From positions 1,612,001-1,676,000 of the forward strand of contig NZ_JAGVQR010000001.1 in assembly GCF_018275325.1 (NCBI RefSeq): a stretch of DNA of 64,000 nucleotides. Direction: 5' to 3'. Made by a program: the position numbers and the translations under genes. Every line of letters starts with the position of its first letter. The first letter of the stretch is position 1. Of this stretch, positions 18,608 to 28,448 are shown one piece after another. Origin of the DNA: Nocardioides palaemonis. GTDB lineage: Bacteria; Actinomycetota; Actinomycetes; Propionibacteriales; Nocardioidaceae. The notes beneath the pieces were generated by a model. It ran no database searches. It was not told where the DNA came from and was given only the letters and a program-made list of their open reading frames with translations.

Positions 18608-19642
18608 ATGTCGGCAGAGACCGCAGGACCGGAGACGCTCGGCTCGATGAGCCAGGAGCCGGACCACCAGGATCCCAACAGCCAGCAGGCGAAGGAGATC
18701 TCGGGCAAGTCCCCCCTCCGGATCGCGTTGGGTCGACTCGCCAAGGACAAGATTGCGGTCGTGTGCGCCGTGGTCGTGCTGTTCTTCGTGATCTGCGCCG
18801 TGTTCGCCGGCCCGATCGCCAACCTCTTCGGCGTCAGCCTCGAGACCCCGCTCGCCAGTGAGCGCGTCGACGGCCTCAACAACTCGCTGCCGCTGCCGGA
18901 GATGGGCCCGCCGAACGGCCCGTTCACCTGGGACCACCCGATGGGTGTCGCCCCGCAGACCGGCAACGACAACCTCGCCTACTGGCTCTACGGCTGCCGC
19001 ACCTCGCTGCTGATCGCCACGGTCGCCACGCTGGTCGCGAGCCTCGTCGGCGTGATCGTCGGCCTGCTGGCCGGCTTCCTCGGCGGCGCGATCGACAAGG
19101 TGCTGTCGTTCTTCATCGACATGTTCCTGACGATCCCGTTCCTGCTGGCCGCGCTGACCCTGGCGCCGATCCTCAACGAGCGGTTCAACCTCTCGGACAA
19201 CTACCAGACCATTCAGAAGCTCAGCCTGGTCGCCGTCCTGGCGCTCTTCGGCTGGATGGGCACCGCGCGCCTGATCCGCGGTGAGGTCCTCGCGCTGCGC
19301 GAGCGCGAGTTCGTGCAGGCGGCCCGCGTGATGGGCATGCCGACCTCCCGCATCCTGTTCAAGGAGCTCCTGCCCAACCTGGCGGCGCCGATCATCATCA
19401 GCGTGTCGCTGATGCTGCCCTCGTTCGTCGCCGCCGAGGCCGGCCTGGCCTACCTCGGCATCGGTGTCTCCGACGGCATCTCGTGGGGCCAGACGATCCT
19501 GCGGGCCGCGACCCCGACCTACTTCCGTGACTACCCCCAGTTCCTGTGGCAGCCGCTCCTCGGCATCGTCGCCCTGGTGCTGGCCCTCAACCTCCTCGGC
19601 GACGCGATCCGCGACGCCCTGGACCCCAAGACCCGCCGCTGA
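18608..19642 (+). CDS. Peptide ABC transporter permease, DppC/OppC type
   Basis: 344 residues. N-terminal cytoplasmic stretch rich in Gln/Glu, a first membrane segment (IAVVCAVVVLFFVICAVFAG), an extracytoplasmic loop (GPFTWDHPMGVAPQTGNDN, characteristic of DppC/OppC), then five membrane segments with the EAA loop REREFVQAARVMGMPTSRILFKE split here by the limit of the coupling helix. It pairs with the DppB-type permease to form the channel. First gene of the transporter cluster, GGGGAGAG ribosome-binding site. Unusually the binding-protein gene lies between the two permease genes. Confidence 0.88.
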   Translation: MSAETAGPETLGSMSQEPDHQDPNSQQAKEISGKSPLRIALGRLAKDKIAVVCAVVVLFFVICAVFAGPIANLFGVSLETPLASERVDGLNNSLPLPEMGPPNGPFTWDHPMGVAPQTGNDNLAYWLYGCRTSLLIATVATLVASLVGVIVGLLAGFLGGAIDKVLSFFIDMFLTIPFLLAALTLAPILNERFNLSDNYQTIQKLSLVAVLALFGWMGTARLIRGEVLALREREFVQAARVMGMPTSRILFKELLPNLAAPIIISVSLMLPSFVAAEAGLAYLGIGVSDGISWGQTILRAATPTYFRDYPQFLWQPLLGIVALVLALNLLGDAIRDALDPKTRR

Positions 19643-19724
19643 GCCTCGGGGCTCCTGACTCGGGACCACGCACGTCGCCGGAGACGCCGTCCTCGGTGAG
19701 AACAAAAAGGAAAGGCTGGACAGC

Positions 19725-21491
19725 ATGAAGCGGAACAAGCCGCTCGCACTCGTCGCTGGCGCCGCTCTCCTGACCCTTGCTGCCTGTGGCGGCGGGTCGG
19801 ACGACGGTGGCTCCACCGGCGGGGAGAAGCGAGAGTTCGGCGAGCAGACCGGAGGCACGAAGGACGCCGGGGCCCAGGGTCCTGCTGCCGAGATCGACGG
19901 CGCCACGGCCGGTGGGACCATCACGGTCTACCTGCCCGGCGACCCCGGTCCGGACACGCTCGACCCGACTGCCGGATGGTCGGTCACCGGCAACTCGATC
20001 CAGCAGGCTCTCACCAGCCGCTCGCTGACCCAGTACAAGCGCGGCGACGACGGCCAGCCCGTCCTGGTCCCGGACCTCGCCACCGACCTGGGCACGCCCA
20101 ACGACGACTACACCGAGTGGACGTTCACCATCCGTGACGACGCCACGTGGGAGGACGGCAAGCCCGTCACCGCGGAGGAGGTCGCCTTCGGCATCTGCCG
20201 CTCGCTGGACTCCGAGGCGTTCCCGTCCGGTCCCGGCACCGAGTACTCGAAGGCCTACTTCGACGGTGCGGCCGACTACGAGGGCCCCTACACCGGCAAG
20301 GACCCCAACTGCGAGAAGTGGTCGGGCATCTCGGTCGACGGCCAGGACATCACCATCAAGATGGCCAAGCCGTTCCCGGACATGGACTACTGGGGCGCCT
20401 TCATGGCGATGGGCCCGGCCCCGCTGGGCAACGCGTCCAAGCCGCCGAACTACGGCACCAAGCCGCTGTCCAACGGCCCCTACAAGGTCGACAGCTACAA
20501 GCCCAACGAGGAGCTCGTCCTCGTCAAGAACGACCAGTGGTCCGCTGACTCCGACCCGGCCCGTCACCAGTACGCCGACGAGTTCGTGTTCAAGTTCAAC
20601 CAGGACCAGGCCAAGGTCGACGAGATCATGCTGTCGGACAACTCCGACAGCCAGACCGCCGTCTCCACCGGCCTCGGCTCGGACAAGTACAACGACGCCA
20701 ACGGCCAGCTCGGCGACCGCCTGGTGCAGCAGACCTCGCAGTGTGTCTCCACGCTGACGCCTGACTACACCAAGATCGACGACATCCGCGTCCGCAAGGC
20801 CCTCGCCTACGCGTACCCGTACCGCGACGTGTGGATCGCCGGCGGTGAGGTTCCGGACGTGACCCGCATCCCGGCCAACTCGGTCATGCCTCCCGGCATG
20901 GCGGGCAAGAAGGACTTCCAGGTCGACGGTGAGCAGATCACCTACGACCCGGAGAAGGCGAAGGCCCTCCTGGAGGAGGCCGGCGTCGAGATGCCGTACC
21001 CGATCACCATGATCTACTACGAGGTCGACCCGCTGGCCAAGGCCACCCAGGACCAGATCACCAAGGGCTTCGAGGCCTCCGGCTTCTCGGTCAAGGCCAT
21101 CCCGGTCCAGGAGTCGCCCTACAACGTGTGGCTCGACCCCGACAACAAGGTCAACAAGACCCTCAACCTCCGTGGCGTCAACTGGTGCTCGGACTGGCCG
21201 GCCGGCTCGACCATGATCCCGCCGCTGCTGAAGACCGACGCCGTCTACAACACCGCGGGCTTCTCCGAGTCCTCGGTCGACGACGAGATGGACAACATCG
21301 CCACCCTCCCGCTCGAGGACCAGGCCGACGCCTGGGGCGCGCTGGACGAGAAGATCATGACGGACTACTTCCCGATCATCCCGACCGCGTTCCGCAACGA
21401 CCTGTTCGTGTTCGGCACCAAGGTCGGCAACCCGACCGGTGACGGCTCGATCGGTGCGCCGAACTACAAGGACCTGTACGTGATGCAGTGA
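19725..21491 (+). CDS. Peptide ABC transporter substrate-binding lipoprotein (SBP_bac_5)
   Basis: 588 residues. Lipoprotein signal MKRNKPLALVAGAALLTLAAC with lipidated Cys21, a Gly/Asp-rich linker, then the large two-lobed family 5 domain (TLDPTAGWSV, TEWTFTIRDDATWEDG, VTAEEVAFGICRS, NGPYKVDSYKPNEELVLVKN, IRVRKALAYAYPYRDVW). It captures peptides or other oligomeric solutes outside the membrane; ligand unknown. AAAGGAAAGG ribosome-binding site. Followed by two strong stem-loops, which should leave more of this mRNA than of the downstream permease and ATPase genes. A close paralogue is encoded at 26645-28423. Confidence 0.9.
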   Translation: MKRNKPLALVAGAALLTLAACGGGSDDGGSTGGEKREFGEQTGGTKDAGAQGPAAEIDGATAGGTITVYLPGDPGPDTLDPTAGWSVTGNSIQQALTSRSLTQYKRGDDGQPVLVPDLATDLGTPNDDYTEWTFTIRDDATWEDGKPVTAEEVAFGICRSLDSEAFPSGPGTEYSKAYFDGAADYEGPYTGKDPNCEKWSGISVDGQDITIKMAKPFPDMDYWGAFMAMGPAPLGNASKPPNYGTKPLSNGPYKVDSYKPNEELVLVKNDQWSADSDPARHQYADEFVFKFNQDQAKVDEIMLSDNSDSQTAVSTGLGSDKYNDANGQLGDRLVQQTSQCVSTLTPDYTKIDDIRVRKALAYAYPYRDVWIAGGEVPDVTRIPANSVMPPGMAGKKDFQVDGEQITYDPEKAKALLEEAGVEMPYPITMIYYEVDPLAKATQDQITKGFEASGFSVKAIPVQESPYNVWLDPDNKVNKTLNLRGVNWCSDWPAGSTMIPPLLKTDAVYNTAGFSESSVDDEMDNIATLPLEDQADAWGALDEKIMTDYFPIIPTAFRNDLFVFGTKVGNPTGDGSIGAPNYKDLYVMQ

Positions 21492-21501
21492 TCCCGGCGC
21501 T

Positions 21502-21533
21502 CCCCGGGGCCTGGCCACGGCCCGGCCCCGGGG
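21502..21533 (+). terminator. Stem-loop after binding-protein gene
   Basis: CCCCGGGGCC (21502-21511) pairs with GGCCCCGGGG (21524-21533) eleven bases after the stop codon. Confidence 0.5.
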
Positions 21534-21580
21534 GCACCCGCTCCACCTGAGCACCCGAGCACCACCCAAGCAACACTGAC

Positions 21581-21613
21581 GTGTGGGGGTTCCCGATCCG
21601 GGGACCCCCACAC
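21581..21613 (+). terminator. Second stem-loop before dppB
   Basis: GTGTGGGGGT-T-CCC pairs with GGG-G-ACCCCCACAC (ends at 21613) through 14 positions with one G-T wobble. Either an intrinsic terminator or an mRNA-stabilising hairpin between the binding-protein and permease genes. Confidence 0.55.
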
Positions 21614-21686
21614 GGCAGCGCGGACCCAGTAGGCTTCCTGCCTCGGGGGGTCCGACTCATCCACCATCCCCGGAGAGTGACCTGCG

Positions 21687-22697
21687 ATGTTCGCGTATAT
21701 CGTGAAGAGGCTGATCTCGGGAGTCCTCGTCGTGACGCTGGTCTCGATGGCGATCTTCCTGCTGTTCTGGTACGGACCCTCGAGTCCGGCCCAGCCGATC
21801 TGCGACCGAGAGACCAGCAACCGGTGCACCCAGGCGAAGCTGGCGACCTACGAGAAGACCCTGGGCTACAACAACCCGGTCTACGAGGAGTACGGCAAGT
21901 ATGTCTCCGGCATCTTCGTCGGACGCACCCTCACGATCGCCTCGAACGACTACCGGTGCGACGCCCCCTGCCTGGGCCTGAGCTACCGCACCAAGCAGCC
22001 GGTCAAGGAGGAGCTGGTCGACCGCATGCCGGCGACGTTCTCCGTGGCCATCGGCGGCGCCTTCCTCTACCTGCTCTTCGGCATCCCGATCGGGGTGGCG
22101 GCGGCCAGACGCCGCGGCTCGGTCTCCGACAAGGCGCTCGTCTCGAGCTTCCTGTTCATCAGCTCGATCCCGTACTACCTGTTCGCGCTGCTGACCTGGC
22201 TCTACCTGACCATCACCTTCCAGGTGCCGCTCTTCAGCGACACCGGCTACTTCTCACCGATCGGTGACGGGCCGTGGAAGTGGTTCAGCGGCATGTTCCT
22301 GGCGTGGGTCGCGCTCGGCATCTTCGGGTGCACGCAGTACACCCGTTTCACCCGCGGCGCGATGGTCGAGGCGCTGAGCGAGGACTACATCCGCACCGCC
22401 AAGGCCAAGGGCCTGCCCACGCGGACCATCGTCTACAAGCACGGCCTGCGCGCCGCCCTGGTGCCCGTCGTCACCATCTTCGGCATCGACTTCGGCACCC
22501 TGCTGGCCGGCACGATCTTCACCGAGCGCATCTTCGAGATCCAGGGCATCGGCTACTGGAGCCTCCAGGCGGTGCAGGGCAAGGACCTGCCGGTCGTGCA
22601 GGCCACCGCCCTGTTCAGCGCCGTCGTCCTGATCATCTCCAACCTGCTCGTGGACGTCGTCTACTCCGTCCTCGACCCGAGGGTGAGGCTCTCGTGA
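21687..22697 (+). CDS. Peptide ABC transporter permease, DppB/OppB type
   Basis: 336 residues. First membrane segment LISGVLVVTLVSMAIFLLFW followed by the DppB/OppB-type periplasmic domain, then five membrane segments; EAA coupling loop EDYIRTAKAKGLPTRTIVYK and the late GTLLAGTIFTERIFEIQGIG are family marks. The periplasmic loop (GPSSPAQPICDRETSNRC) is Cys-containing. GGAGAG ribosome-binding site. Its stop overlaps the DppD start, so permease and ATPases are coupled. Confidence 0.9.
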   Translation: MFAYIVKRLISGVLVVTLVSMAIFLLFWYGPSSPAQPICDRETSNRCTQAKLATYEKTLGYNNPVYEEYGKYVSGIFVGRTLTIASNDYRCDAPCLGLSYRTKQPVKEELVDRMPATFSVAIGGAFLYLLFGIPIGVAAARRRGSVSDKALVSSFLFISSIPYYLFALLTWLYLTITFQVPLFSDTGYFSPIGDGPWKWFSGMFLAWVALGIFGCTQYTRFTRGAMVEALSEDYIRTAKAKGLPTRTIVYKHGLRAALVPVVTIFGIDFGTLLAGTIFTERIFEIQGIGYWSLQAVQGKDLPVVQATALFSAVVLIISNLLVDVVYSVLDPRVRLS

Positions 22698-23797
22698 CCA
22701 GTGTTCCCATGACCCAGACCAGCGCCGCCGCGGCGGCCGAGTCCGACGGTCCGTTCCTCGTCGTCGAGGACCTGAAGGTGACCTTCCCGACCGAGGACGG
22801 CCCGGTGACCGCGGTGAGCGGGCTGAGCTATTCGGTGGAGCGGGGCAAGACCCTCGGCATCGTCGGCGAGTCCGGCTCCGGCAAGTCCGTGTCCAGCATG
22901 GCCGTGATGGGCCTGCACGACGCGAAGTCGGCCCAGATCTCCGGCTCGATCCGCGTCGGCGGCACCGAGGTCGTCGGCCTCAGCGAGTCGCGCATGCGCG
23001 GCCTGCGCGGCAACGCGATGGCGATGATCTTCCAGGACGCGCTCGCCGCGCTGCACCCCTTCTACAAGATCGGCAAGCAGCTCGAGGAGGCCTACCTCGT
23101 CCACCACTCGGGCGCCTCCAAGCGCGACGCCCGTCGCAAGGCGATCGAGATGCTCGACCGCGTCGGCATCCCGCAGCCGGACCGTCGCGTGGACGACTTC
23201 CCGCACCAGTTCTCCGGCGGCATGCGCCAGCGCGCGATGATCGCGATGGGCCTCATCAACGACCCGTCGCTGCTGATCGCCGACGAGCCGACCACCGCGC
23301 TCGACGTGACGGTGCAGGCGCAGATCCTCGACCTGCTCCAGGACCTGCAGCGCGAGTTCAACTCGGCCGTCATCATCATCACCCACGACCTCGGCGTGAT
23401 CGCCGAGATGGCCGACGACGTCCTCGTGATGTACGCCGGTCGCTGCGTGGAGTACGGCACGGCCAAGCAGATCCTCACCACGCCCGAGATGCCCTACACC
23501 TGGGGCCTGCTCTCGAGCATCCCGGACGTCAGCGCCTCCACCGACGCGCGCCTGATCCCGATCCCGGGCAACCCGCCCAGCCTGCTGCGGCCGCCGTCGG
23601 GCTGCTCGTTCCACCCGCGTTGCGTGCACTCCGACAAGGTCGCCGGTGACCTGTGCAGCACCCAGCTCCCCGAGCTGCTCCCGGCCAGCTCGGGCACGGC
23701 GCACCTCAAGCGGTGCCACCTCGCCGACCCCGTCGGGGTCTACCAGACCGAGGTGCTGCCCGAGATCGCCCCCGACCTCGTCGAGGAGACCCGATGA
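22694..23797 (+). CDS. Peptide ABC transporter ATP-binding protein, DppD type
   Basis: 367 residues. Walker A GESGSGKS (about residue 60), Q loop MIFQDALAALHPFYKIG, ABC signature FSGGMRQRAMIAMG, Walker B LLIADEPTTALDVTVQ, H-loop ITHDLGV, and the C-terminal oligopeptide/dipeptide ABC extension GCSFHPRCVHSDKVAGDLC with cysteines that in some family members bind an Fe-S cluster. GTG 22694 overlaps the dppB stop; ATG 22709 is an alternative. Overlaps the DppF gene by four bases. Confidence 0.9.
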   Translation: MTSVPMTQTSAAAAAESDGPFLVVEDLKVTFPTEDGPVTAVSGLSYSVERGKTLGIVGESGSGKSVSSMAVMGLHDAKSAQISGSIRVGGTEVVGLSESRMRGLRGNAMAMIFQDALAALHPFYKIGKQLEEAYLVHHSGASKRDARRKAIEMLDRVGIPQPDRRVDDFPHQFSGGMRQRAMIAMGLINDPSLLIADEPTTALDVTVQAQILDLLQDLQREFNSAVIIITHDLGVIAEMADDVLVMYAGRCVEYGTAKQILTTPEMPYTWGLLSSIPDVSASTDARLIPIPGNPPSLLRPPSGCSFHPRCVHSDKVAGDLCSTQLPELLPASSGTAHLKRCHLADPVGVYQTEVLPEIAPDLVEETR

Positions 23798-25113
23798 CCC
23801 AGGACCCCAACGCCCGCGCCTCGATCGAGCCCACCGAGGTGGGCGCCAACGCGGCCGAGACCGGTGACCGCGTGCTCGACGACCGTCACGACCTGACGGA
23901 GGACCACGAGCTCGCCCACGAGAACCTGGACCTCGCCGACCTGGGTCGTGCCGCCAGCGAGCTCGACCCGGACGCCCCGGCGGTGCTGACCGTCGACAAC
24001 CTGAAGATGTACTTCCCGGTGAAGTCGTCCGGCCTGGTGCGCCGCACCATCGGCCACGTGCAGGCGGTCGACGGGATCTCGTTCGAGGTGCCCAAGGGTG
24101 GGTCGCTCGGCATGGTCGGCGAGTCCGGCTGCGGCAAGTCGACGACCGGTCGCCTCATCACCCGGCTCTACAAGCCCACGGGCGGGTCGATGATGTTCGA
24201 CGGCCAGGACCTGGCCAAGCTCTCCAACCGCGAGATGAAGCCGCTGCGCCGCGACGTGCAGATGATCTTCCAGGACCCCTACACCTCGCTCAACCCGCGC
24301 CACACGGTCGGCACGATCGTCGGTGCGCCGCTCGAGGTGCACAACGTCGTCCCGAAGAACCAGGTCCTCAAGCGGGTCCAGGAGCTGCTCGAGGTCGTGG
24401 GCCTCAACCCCGAGCACTACAACCGCTACCCCAACGAGTTCTCCGGCGGCCAGCGCCAGCGCATCGGCATCGCCCGTGCGCTGACGCTCAACCCGAAGGT
24501 CCTCGTGGCCGACGAGCCGGTCTCCGCGCTCGACGTGTCGATCCAGGCGCAGGTGGTCAACCTGCTCCAGGACATCCAGCGCGAGTTCGACGTGGCGTTC
24601 CTCTTCATCGCCCACGACCTGGCGATCGTGCGCCACTTCTGCCCGGAGATCGCGGTCATGTACCTCGGCAAGATCGTCGAGATCGGTGACCGCGAGACCA
24701 TCTACGGCCGCCCGCACCACCCCTACACCCAGGCGCTGCTGTCCGCGGTGCCCGACGTGAAGCAGGCGGCGGTCGGTGGTCGGCGCGAGCGGATCCGGCT
24801 CGAGGGCGACGTCCCGAGCCCCATCAACCCGCCGTCGGGCTGTCGCTTCCGGACCCGCTGCCAGTTCGCGCAGGAGATCTGCGCGAAGGTGGAGCCGCCG
24901 CTGCTCCAGATCGGCTCGCGCCACAAGGTCGCCTGCCACTTCGCCGGCGAGCTCGGTGCCCACCCGGCGACGCCGGTGACGACCGAGCTGCTCGGTGTCG
25001 ACGACCAGGGCAGCCCGGTCCCCGGAGCCGTGCCGTCGAACACGCAGCTCACCATCCCGGGCTACGAGAAGACCTGGTACGACCTGAAGACCAAGCAGAC
25101 CACCGGGGCCTGA
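23794..25113 (+). CDS. Peptide ABC transporter ATP-binding protein, DppF type
   Basis: 439 residues, longer than usual because of an acidic N-terminal extension of about 65 residues (many [21 protein letters not shown]). The ATPase has Walker [10 protein letters not shown], signature [15 protein letters not shown], Walker [17 protein letters not shown], and the C-terminal [15 protein letters not shown] cysteine motif. Partner of the DppD subunit. Last gene of the cluster, followed by a stem-loop. Confidence 0.9.
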   Translation: MTQDPNARASIEPTEVGANAAETGDRVLDDRHDLTEDHELAHENLDLADLGRAASELDPDAPAVLTVDNLKMYFPVKSSGLVRRTIGHVQAVDGISFEVPKGGSLGMVGESGCGKSTTGRLITRLYKPTGGSMMFDGQDLAKLSNREMKPLRRDVQMIFQDPYTSLNPRHTVGTIVGAPLEVHNVVPKNQVLKRVQELLEVVGLNPEHYNRYPNEFSGGQRQRIGIARALTLNPKVLVADEPVSALDVSIQAQVVNLLQDIQREFDVAFLFIAHDLAIVRHFCPEIAVMYLGKIVEIGDRETIYGRPHHPYTQALLSAVPDVKQAAVGGRRERIRLEGDVPSPINPPSGCRFRTRCQFAQEICAKVEPPLLQIGSRHKVACHFAGELGAHPATPVTTELLGVDDQGSPVPGAVPSNTQLTIPGYEKTWYDLKTKQTTGA

Positions 25114-25120
25114 CCCGGGT

Positions 25121-25150
25121 CCCGGTCCCGGCCACCGAGCCGGGACTGGG
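25121..25150 (+). terminator. Stem-loop after dppF-type gene
   Basis: CCCGGTCCCGG (25121-25131) pairs with CCGGGACTGGG (25140-25150) with one mismatch, ending 13 bases before the rarA start. Confidence 0.5.
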
Positions 25151-25162
25151 ATACTCGGTCGC

Positions 25163-26542
25163 GTGGACGGCCTGTTCGAGATTCCGGGCGCGGGGCAACC
25201 CGCGCCCGGTTCCGTGTCCGGGGGAGACCCGGGCGCCGGGTCCCTCGGAGCCAACACGTTCGCCTCGGCGCCGCTCGCGGTGCGGATGCGACCGCGGACG
25301 ATCGACGAGCTCGTCGGCCAGCAGCAGCTGCGCGCGGCGGGCTCACCGCTGCGCCGGCTGGTCGAGGGCGACCAGTCGATGTCGCTCCTGCTCTGGGGTC
25401 CGCCCGGGACCGGCAAGACGACGATCGCGGCGATCGTCAGCCAGCAGACCCGCCGCCGGTTCGTCGAGGTCTCGGCGGTCGCGGCCGGGGTGAAGGAGGT
25501 GCGGGCCGCGATCGACGGCGCCCGCGCCGAGCTGGTGCGCAGCGGCCAGGAGACGGTGCTGTTCGTCGACGAGGTCCACCGCTTCACCAAGGCCCAGCAG
25601 GACGCCCTGCTGCCGGGGGTGGAGAACCGCTGGGTGACCCTCATCGCCGCCACGACGGAGAACCCCTTCTTCTCCGTCATCAGCCCGCTGCTCTCGCGCA
25701 GCCTGCTGCTGCGCCTGCAGTCGCTCACCGACGACGACGTCGCCGAGGTGATCGACCAGGCCGTCGCCGACGAGCGCGGCCTGGGCGGCTCGACCACGCT
25801 GGACGACGACGCGCGCGACCACCTCGTACGTTTCGCGGGCGGGGACGCGCGTCGTGCGCTGACCTACCTCGAGGCGGCGGCCGGGGCGGCGGCGAGCAAC
25901 GGCCAGGACGCCATCGACCTCGCGACCGCCGAGACCGCCGTCGACCAGGCTGCTGTGCGCTACGACCGCCAGGGCGACCAGCACTACGACGTCATCAGCG
26001 CGTTCATCAAGTCGATCCGGGGCTCCGACCCCGACGCGGCGCTCCACTACCTCGCCCGGATGATCGAGGCGGGGGAGGACCCGCGGTTCATCGCTCGCCG
26101 GCTCGTGGTGCACGCCAGCGAGGACATCGGCCTGGCCGACCCCACCGCGCTCCAGGCCGCGGTCGCCGCTGCGCAGGCGGTCCAGCTGATCGGGATGCCC
26201 GAGGCCCGGATCAACCTCGCCCAGGCCACCATCCACCTCGCCGTCGCGCCGAAGTCCAACGCGGTGATCACCGCCATCGACGCGGCCATCTCCGACGTCC
26301 GCGCCGGGAAGATCGGCCAGGTGCCGGCCCACCTGCGCGACGCCCACTACGGCGGTGCGAAGGACCTCGGCCACGGGAAGGGCTACGCGTACCCCCACGA
26401 CGAGCCCTACGGCGTCGTCGAGCAGCAGTACCTCCCGGACGCGCTCGCCGACGCGAGCTACTACACCCCGACCAGCCTGGGCGCCGAGGCCGGCGTGCGG
26501 GAGCGGTGGGAGCGGGTGCGCCGGATCGTACGTGGCCGGTAG
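25163..26542 (+). CDS. rarA: Replication-associated recombination protein RarA (MgsA)
   Basis: 459-residue AAA+ ATPase related to clamp loaders, acting at stalled forks. N-terminal [29 protein letters not shown], Walker [12 protein letters not shown], Walker [12 protein letters not shown], sensor 1 [10 protein letters not shown], and the MgsA C-terminal part [20 protein letters not shown] and [23 protein letters not shown] 25163 follows the transporter terminator. A rarA-alaS neighbourhood is conserved in actinobacteria; the second binding-protein gene interrupts it here. Confidence 0.93.
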   Translation: MDGLFEIPGAGQPAPGSVSGGDPGAGSLGANTFASAPLAVRMRPRTIDELVGQQQLRAAGSPLRRLVEGDQSMSLLLWGPPGTGKTTIAAIVSQQTRRRFVEVSAVAAGVKEVRAAIDGARAELVRSGQETVLFVDEVHRFTKAQQDALLPGVENRWVTLIAATTENPFFSVISPLLSRSLLLRLQSLTDDDVAEVIDQAVADERGLGGSTTLDDDARDHLVRFAGGDARRALTYLEAAAGAAASNGQDAIDLATAETAVDQAAVRYDRQGDQHYDVISAFIKSIRGSDPDAALHYLARMIEAGEDPRFIARRLVVHASEDIGLADPTALQAAVAAAQAVQLIGMPEARINLAQATIHLAVAPKSNAVITAIDAAISDVRAGKIGQVPAHLRDAHYGGAKDLGHGKGYAYPHDEPYGVVEQQYLPDALADASYYTPTSLGAEAGVRERWERVRRIVRGR

Positions 26543-26644
26543 CACACCACCCGGTCGACCGATGTCTGCGCGGAGCCGCCCCTCTCGTGATGGACTTCCT
26601 CCGGTGACCGGACGGACCGGCCTCGACGGGGGAAGAGCAGCACG

Positions 26645-28423
26645 ATGACCAGGACCAGGCCGCTGGCAGTCCTCACGACCGGAGCCGCGCTGCTCGCGCT
26701 GGCCTCCTGCTGGGGCGGCCCGGGCGACCCCGACGACCGCGACCGACCGGAGTCCGAGCGGCTGTTCGTCGAGACCGGCCCCGCCGTGAAGGACGCCACG
26801 AGGACCGGTCCCGCCGTCCCGGTCCCGGGCGCCGACGAGGGCGGCACGCTCACGGTCTACCTGCCGGGCGCGCCGGGTCCGGACACCCTCGATCCCTCGG
26901 GCGCGTTGTCGGCTGTGGGCAACCCGATCCAGCAGGGGCTCGTCAGCCGCTCGCTGACCCAGTACGCGCGCGGCGAGGACGGCGGCGCCGTGCTGGTGCC
27001 CGACCTCGCCACCGACCTGGGCCGCCACAACGACGACTACACCGAGTGGACCTTCACCATCCGCGACGACGCGACGTGGGAGGACGGCTCGCCCGTCACC
27101 GCCGAGGAGGTGGCCTTCGGGATCTGCCGCTCCCTCGACATCGAGGAGTTCTCCCACGGCCCCGGGAGCGAGTACGCCCGCACCTACTTCCTCGGGGCCG
27201 ACGGCTACGACGGTCCCTACGCGGGCGACGACCCGGACTGCGCGGACTGGGACGGCATCTCGGTCGACGGGCAGGACCTCACGATCCGGATGTCCCGACC
27301 GTTCCCCGACATGGACTACTACGGCGCCTTCATGGCGATGGGCCCGGTGCCGCTCGGCGACGCCTCGGACCCGGTGGCGTACCGCCAGCGACCGCTCGCC
27401 AACGGGCCCTACGAGGTGGAGCGCTGGGACCCCTACGAGCAGCTGGTGCTGGTGCGCAACGAGGAGTGGGACGCCGCGTCCGACCCGGCACGCCACCAGT
27501 ACCCCGAGCGCTGGGTCTTCAAGTTCACCCAGGACCAGGCCAAGGTCGACGAGATCATGCTGTCCGGCAGCCCCCGCGGTCGTGACGCGCTGTCCACCTC
27601 GGTCGGCTCGGGTCGCTACCGGGAGGCCGAGCGCCTGCTCGGGGACCGGCTGGTGCAGACGCCCACCAGCTGCGTCGCGACCGTGACGCCCGACTACACG
27701 AAGATCACCGACGTGCGGGTGCGCCGCGCGCTGGCCTACGCCTTCCCCTACGAGGACGTCTGGCAGGCGGCGGGCGAGGTCGCCAACGTGACGCGGGTGC
27801 GCGCTCACTCGCTGATGCCGCCAGGCATGCCCGGGCACCGTGACGTGCAGGTCGGCGAGGAAGTCATCACCTACGACCCTGCCCACGCCCGCGAGCTCCT
27901 CGCCGAGGCGGGCTACGCCGACGAGCCCTACCCGCTCACGATGATCTACTTCGAGCTCGACCCGCAGGTCCGTGCCGCCCAGGACCAGGTCACCACCGGA
28001 CTGGAGGCAGGCGGCTTCTCGGTGAAGGCGATCCCCGTCCAGGAGTCGCCGTACGACACCTGGCTCAACCCGGACGACGAGCTGGACCGGAGGCTCAACG
28101 TCCGGGCCGCCAACGTGTGCCCGGGATGGCCCGGCGGATCCGCGCTGCTGCCGACCCTGCTTCGCACGGGCGCGACCTTCAACACCGCGCGCTTCTCCGA
28201 GCCGTCGGTCGACGACGAGATGGACCGGATCGCGACCCTGCCGATCGACGAGCAGGCCGACGCGTGGGCCGACCTCGAGCGGGAGGTGATGGAGCGCTGG
28301 TTCCCGGTGGTGCCGGTCGCCGACATCAACCGGCTGTTCGCGTTCGGGACCGGCGTCGGCAACCCCAGCGGCGACTCCTCGATGGGGACGCCCAACTACA
28401 AGGACCTCTACGTCGAGCGCTGA
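26645..28423 (+). CDS. Second peptide-binding lipoprotein (SBP_bac_5), paralogue
   Basis: 592 residues. Signal MTRTRPLAVLTTGAALLALASC with lipidated Cys22, then the same family 5 fold. Long identical stretches are shared with the binding protein at 19725 (DDYTEWTFTIRDDATWEDG, DQAKVDEIMLS, TPDYTKI, VKAIPVQESPY), while the linker is more Arg/Asp-rich. No permease or ATPase follows, so it probably shares the upstream transporter. GGGGGAAGAG ribosome-binding site. It apparently arose by duplication and moved past rarA, or rarA was bypassed by the original copy. Ligand unknown. Confidence 0.88.
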   Translation: MTRTRPLAVLTTGAALLALASCWGGPGDPDDRDRPESERLFVETGPAVKDATRTGPAVPVPGADEGGTLTVYLPGAPGPDTLDPSGALSAVGNPIQQGLVSRSLTQYARGEDGGAVLVPDLATDLGRHNDDYTEWTFTIRDDATWEDGSPVTAEEVAFGICRSLDIEEFSHGPGSEYARTYFLGADGYDGPYAGDDPDCADWDGISVDGQDLTIRMSRPFPDMDYYGAFMAMGPVPLGDASDPVAYRQRPLANGPYEVERWDPYEQLVLVRNEEWDAASDPARHQYPERWVFKFTQDQAKVDEIMLSGSPRGRDALSTSVGSGRYREAERLLGDRLVQTPTSCVATVTPDYTKITDVRVRRALAYAFPYEDVWQAAGEVANVTRVRAHSLMPPGMPGHRDVQVGEEVITYDPAHARELLAEAGYADEPYPLTMIYFELDPQVRAAQDQVTTGLEAGGFSVKAIPVQESPYDTWLNPDDELDRRLNVRAANVCPGWPGGSALLPTLLRTGATFNTARFSEPSVDDEMDRIATLPIDEQADAWADLEREVMERWFPVVPVADINRLFAFGTGVGNPSGDSSMGTPNYKDLYVER

Positions 28424-28436
28424 CCGGCGCGGCTTA

Positions 28437-28442
28437 TAGGCT
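28437..28442 (+). promoter_or_regulatory. -10 element TAGGCT
   Basis: TAGGCT plus six bases reaches GTG 28449, a leaderless layout; it could drive the small genes and alaS. Confidence 0.45.
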
Positions 28443-28448
28443 GTCCGG

